From: Microbacterium sp. zg-Y625
Lineage (GTDB): Bacteria; Actinomycetota; Actinomycetes; Actinomycetales; Microbacteriaceae
Reading direction: 5' to 3'
NCBI RefSeq assembly: GCF_030246925.1
Contig: NZ_CP126740.1
Coordinates: 1,922,001 to 1,986,000, forward strand
DNA length: 64,000 nt
The notes under the pieces: model-generated
Databases searched by the model: none
Seen by the model: the letters and a program-made list of their open reading frames with translations, nothing else
Told to the model about the DNA's origin: nothing
Position numbers and translations under genes: made by a program
Shown here: in pieces, positions 62,780 to 64,000 of the stretch
How positions within the stretch are numbered: the stretch's first letter is position 1
How the letters are laid out: every line of letters begins with the position of its first letter

Positions 62780-64000
62780 TCAGTCCGCCAGGATGGTCGG
62801 CGCGTAGCCGGCATCCGTCAGCGTCTGGATGACGAGCGCCCGGTGCTCGGCGCCCCGCGTCTCGACGCTCAGCTGCAGGATCACCTCGCTGATCTGCAGC
62901 CCCTGGCCGTGCCGGGTGTGCAGGACCTCGATGACGTTCGCCCCGGCGATGGCGAGCAGCTCCGAGACCCGTGCCAGCTGCCCCGGACGGTCGGGAAGCG
63001 GGATCTGCAGGGTCATGTACCGTCCGGATGCCGCGAGGCCGTGGGCCACGACGCGCTGCAGCAGCAGCGGGTCGATGTTGCCGCCCGAGAGCACGACCGC
63101 GGTGGGACCCGACGCCTGCACCTTGCCTGCCAGGATCGCGGCCACTCCGGCGGCGCCCGCAGGTTCGACCACCTGCTTGGCGCGCTCCAGCAGCACCAGG
63201 AGGGCGCGGGCGATGTCGTCGTCGCTGACGGTGACGACCTCGTCCACCAGCTCCCGGATGATCTCGAAGGGCACGTCCCCGGGGCGGGCGACGGCGATGC
63301 CGTCCGCGATGGTCGGGGTGGTCGGGACGACCAGCGGACGGCCGGCCTCGAGCGATGACGGATACGCGGCGGAGTTCTGCGCCTGCACACCGATGATCCG
63401 CACCGAGCGCCCCTCGGCGGCCGCGCGGGCTTTGACCGCCGCGGCGATGCCCGCGACCAGGCCTCCCCCGCCGATGCCGACGACGACCGTCTCGAGCTCG
63501 GGGATCTCGTCCCAGAGCTCCAGCCCCAGCGTCCCCTGCCCGATGATCACATCGCGGTGGTCGAAGGGGTGGATGAGCACCGCGCCGGTGCGCTCGGCGT
63601 ACTCCGCCGCCAGACGCAGCGGGGTCTCGACGGTCTCGCCCTCGAGGATCACCTCGGCGCCGTAGCCGCGCGTGGCCAGGAGCTTCGGAACGGGCACCCC
63701 GAGCGGCATGAAGATGGTCGCCGGGATCCCCAGCTTCTGCGCGGCAAGCGCCACGCCCTGGGCGTGGTTGCCTGCCGAGGCCGCCACCACGCCGCGCGAG
63801 CGCTCCTCGTCGGTGAGCCGCGAGAGCCGGTACGTGGCGCCGCGGATCTTGAACGAGCCGGTGCGCTGCAGGTTCTCCAGCTTCAGGTGCACGGGGGCCC
63901 CGAGCACATCGCTCAGATGCTCGGAGTCCTCGAGCGGTGTGCGCACGATGACGCCGCGCAGCGCCTCGGCGGCGTCCTCGAACTCCGCCAGGGTGGGGGT
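62780..64000 (-). CDS. ilvA: Threonine ammonia-lyase with C-terminal ACT domain (5' end outside window)
   Basis: PLP enzyme deaminating threonine to 2-oxobutyrate, the entry to isoleucine synthesis. PLP lysine in RTGSFKIRGA, glycine-rich loop VGIGGGGLVAG, and a single ACT-like domain at the C terminus (RYMTLQIPLPDRPGQLARVS) that may bind an effector. The length (about 407 residues visible) fits the single-ACT form rather than the double-ACT E. coli enzyme. The frame is open to the window edge, and residues before the GTG at 63946 (TLAEFEDAAEALRGVI) belong to it, so the start lies beyond 64000. Confidence 0.93.
   Translation of the reverse strand, partial: TPTLAEFEDAAEALRGVIVRTPLEDSEHLSDVLGAPVHLKLENLQRTGSFKIRGATYRLSRLTDEERSRGVVAASAGNHAQGVALAAQKLGIPATIFMPLGVPVPKLLATRGYGAEVILEGETVETPLRLAAEYAERTGAVLIHPFDHRDVIIGQGTLGLELWDEIPELETVVVGIGGGGLVAGIAAAVKARAAAEGRSVRIIGVQAQNSAAYPSSLEAGRPLVVPTTPTIADGIAVARPGDVPFEIIRELVDEVVTVSDDDIARALLVLLERAKQVVEPAGAAGVAAILAGKVQASGPTAVVLSGGNIDPLLLQRVVAHGLAASGRYMTLQIPLPDRPGQLARVSELLAIAGANVIEVLHTRHGQGLQISEVILQLSVETRGAEHRALVIQTLTDAGYAPTILAD

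Overview
The window reads as a chromosomal segment of a high-GC actinobacterium of the family Microbacteriaceae, most likely Microbacterium or a close relative. This is inferred from the very high GC third positions, the frequent GTG starts, many apparently leaderless genes, and protein families such as MarP-like protease, DUF4245, DUF4307, PIN-PhoH and RmuC. No rRNA, tRNA, CRISPR array, prophage or intact insertion sequence was seen. About 73 protein-coding genes can be supported, two of them cut by the window edges: a sugar ABC permease at the left and threonine dehydratase at the right.

Layout. 1-2.1 kb: end of a sugar ABC permease gene and a CvpA/MarP-type membrane serine protease. 2.15-8.8 kb: a tightly coupled NAD biosynthesis unit, nrtR-nadA-nadB-nadC-cysteine desulfurase-glycosyltransferase, headed by two copies of a 21-bp palindrome that are good NrtR operator candidates. 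8.8-14.9 kb: an ABC exporter, two small proteins (one with a CC-GG-CC tail), a DJ-1/PfpI protein, a zinc alcohol dehydrogenase under a strongly palindromic promoter, and a divergent trans-sulfuration enzyme/Lrp regulator pair. 14.9-17.7 kb: a copper operon, copZ-copA-csoR, with a CsoR operator. 18-27 kb: acyl-CoA ligase, a three-gene envelope/stress unit (coiled protein, holin-like YqjE/DUF1469 protein, DUF3618), cytochrome c oxidase subunit I, a DUF1345 membrane protein, and a divergent glutaminase/amino acid permease pair. 27-33 kb: small conserved genes of mixed role. 33.1-39.1 kb: an accessory stretch with a frameshifted GNAT remnant, a REP-like repeat, and several small orphan genes including a lipoprotein, visibly richer in A/T than the flanks.

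39.1-62.8 kb is conserved actinobacterial core. From memory, the gene set ychF, ispH, xseA, xseB, DUF4245, fumC, glpX, phoH2, Z-prenyl synthase, hemolysin III, DUF4307 and greA resembles Mycobacterium tuberculosis Rv1112 to Rv1080c, rearranged and with local insertions. The mycothiol conjugate amidase gene (mca) expected between the small membrane protein and DUF4307 is not there.

Two regulatory patterns cut across the window. More than fifteen genes have a -10-like hexamer (TANNNT type) ending 5 to 8 bases, most often exactly 6, before the start codon, which implies leaderless transcripts and was used to choose starts. Tandem GTCACA/GTGAC repeats with an 11-bp period lie in two intergenic regions and resemble MtrA boxes. 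I did not find a convincing new multi-gene system; the best leads are the paired NrtR palindromes, the CC-GG-CC mini-protein, the free-standing LysR DNA-binding domain with a lysine-rich tail, and the repeat-dense region before phoH.
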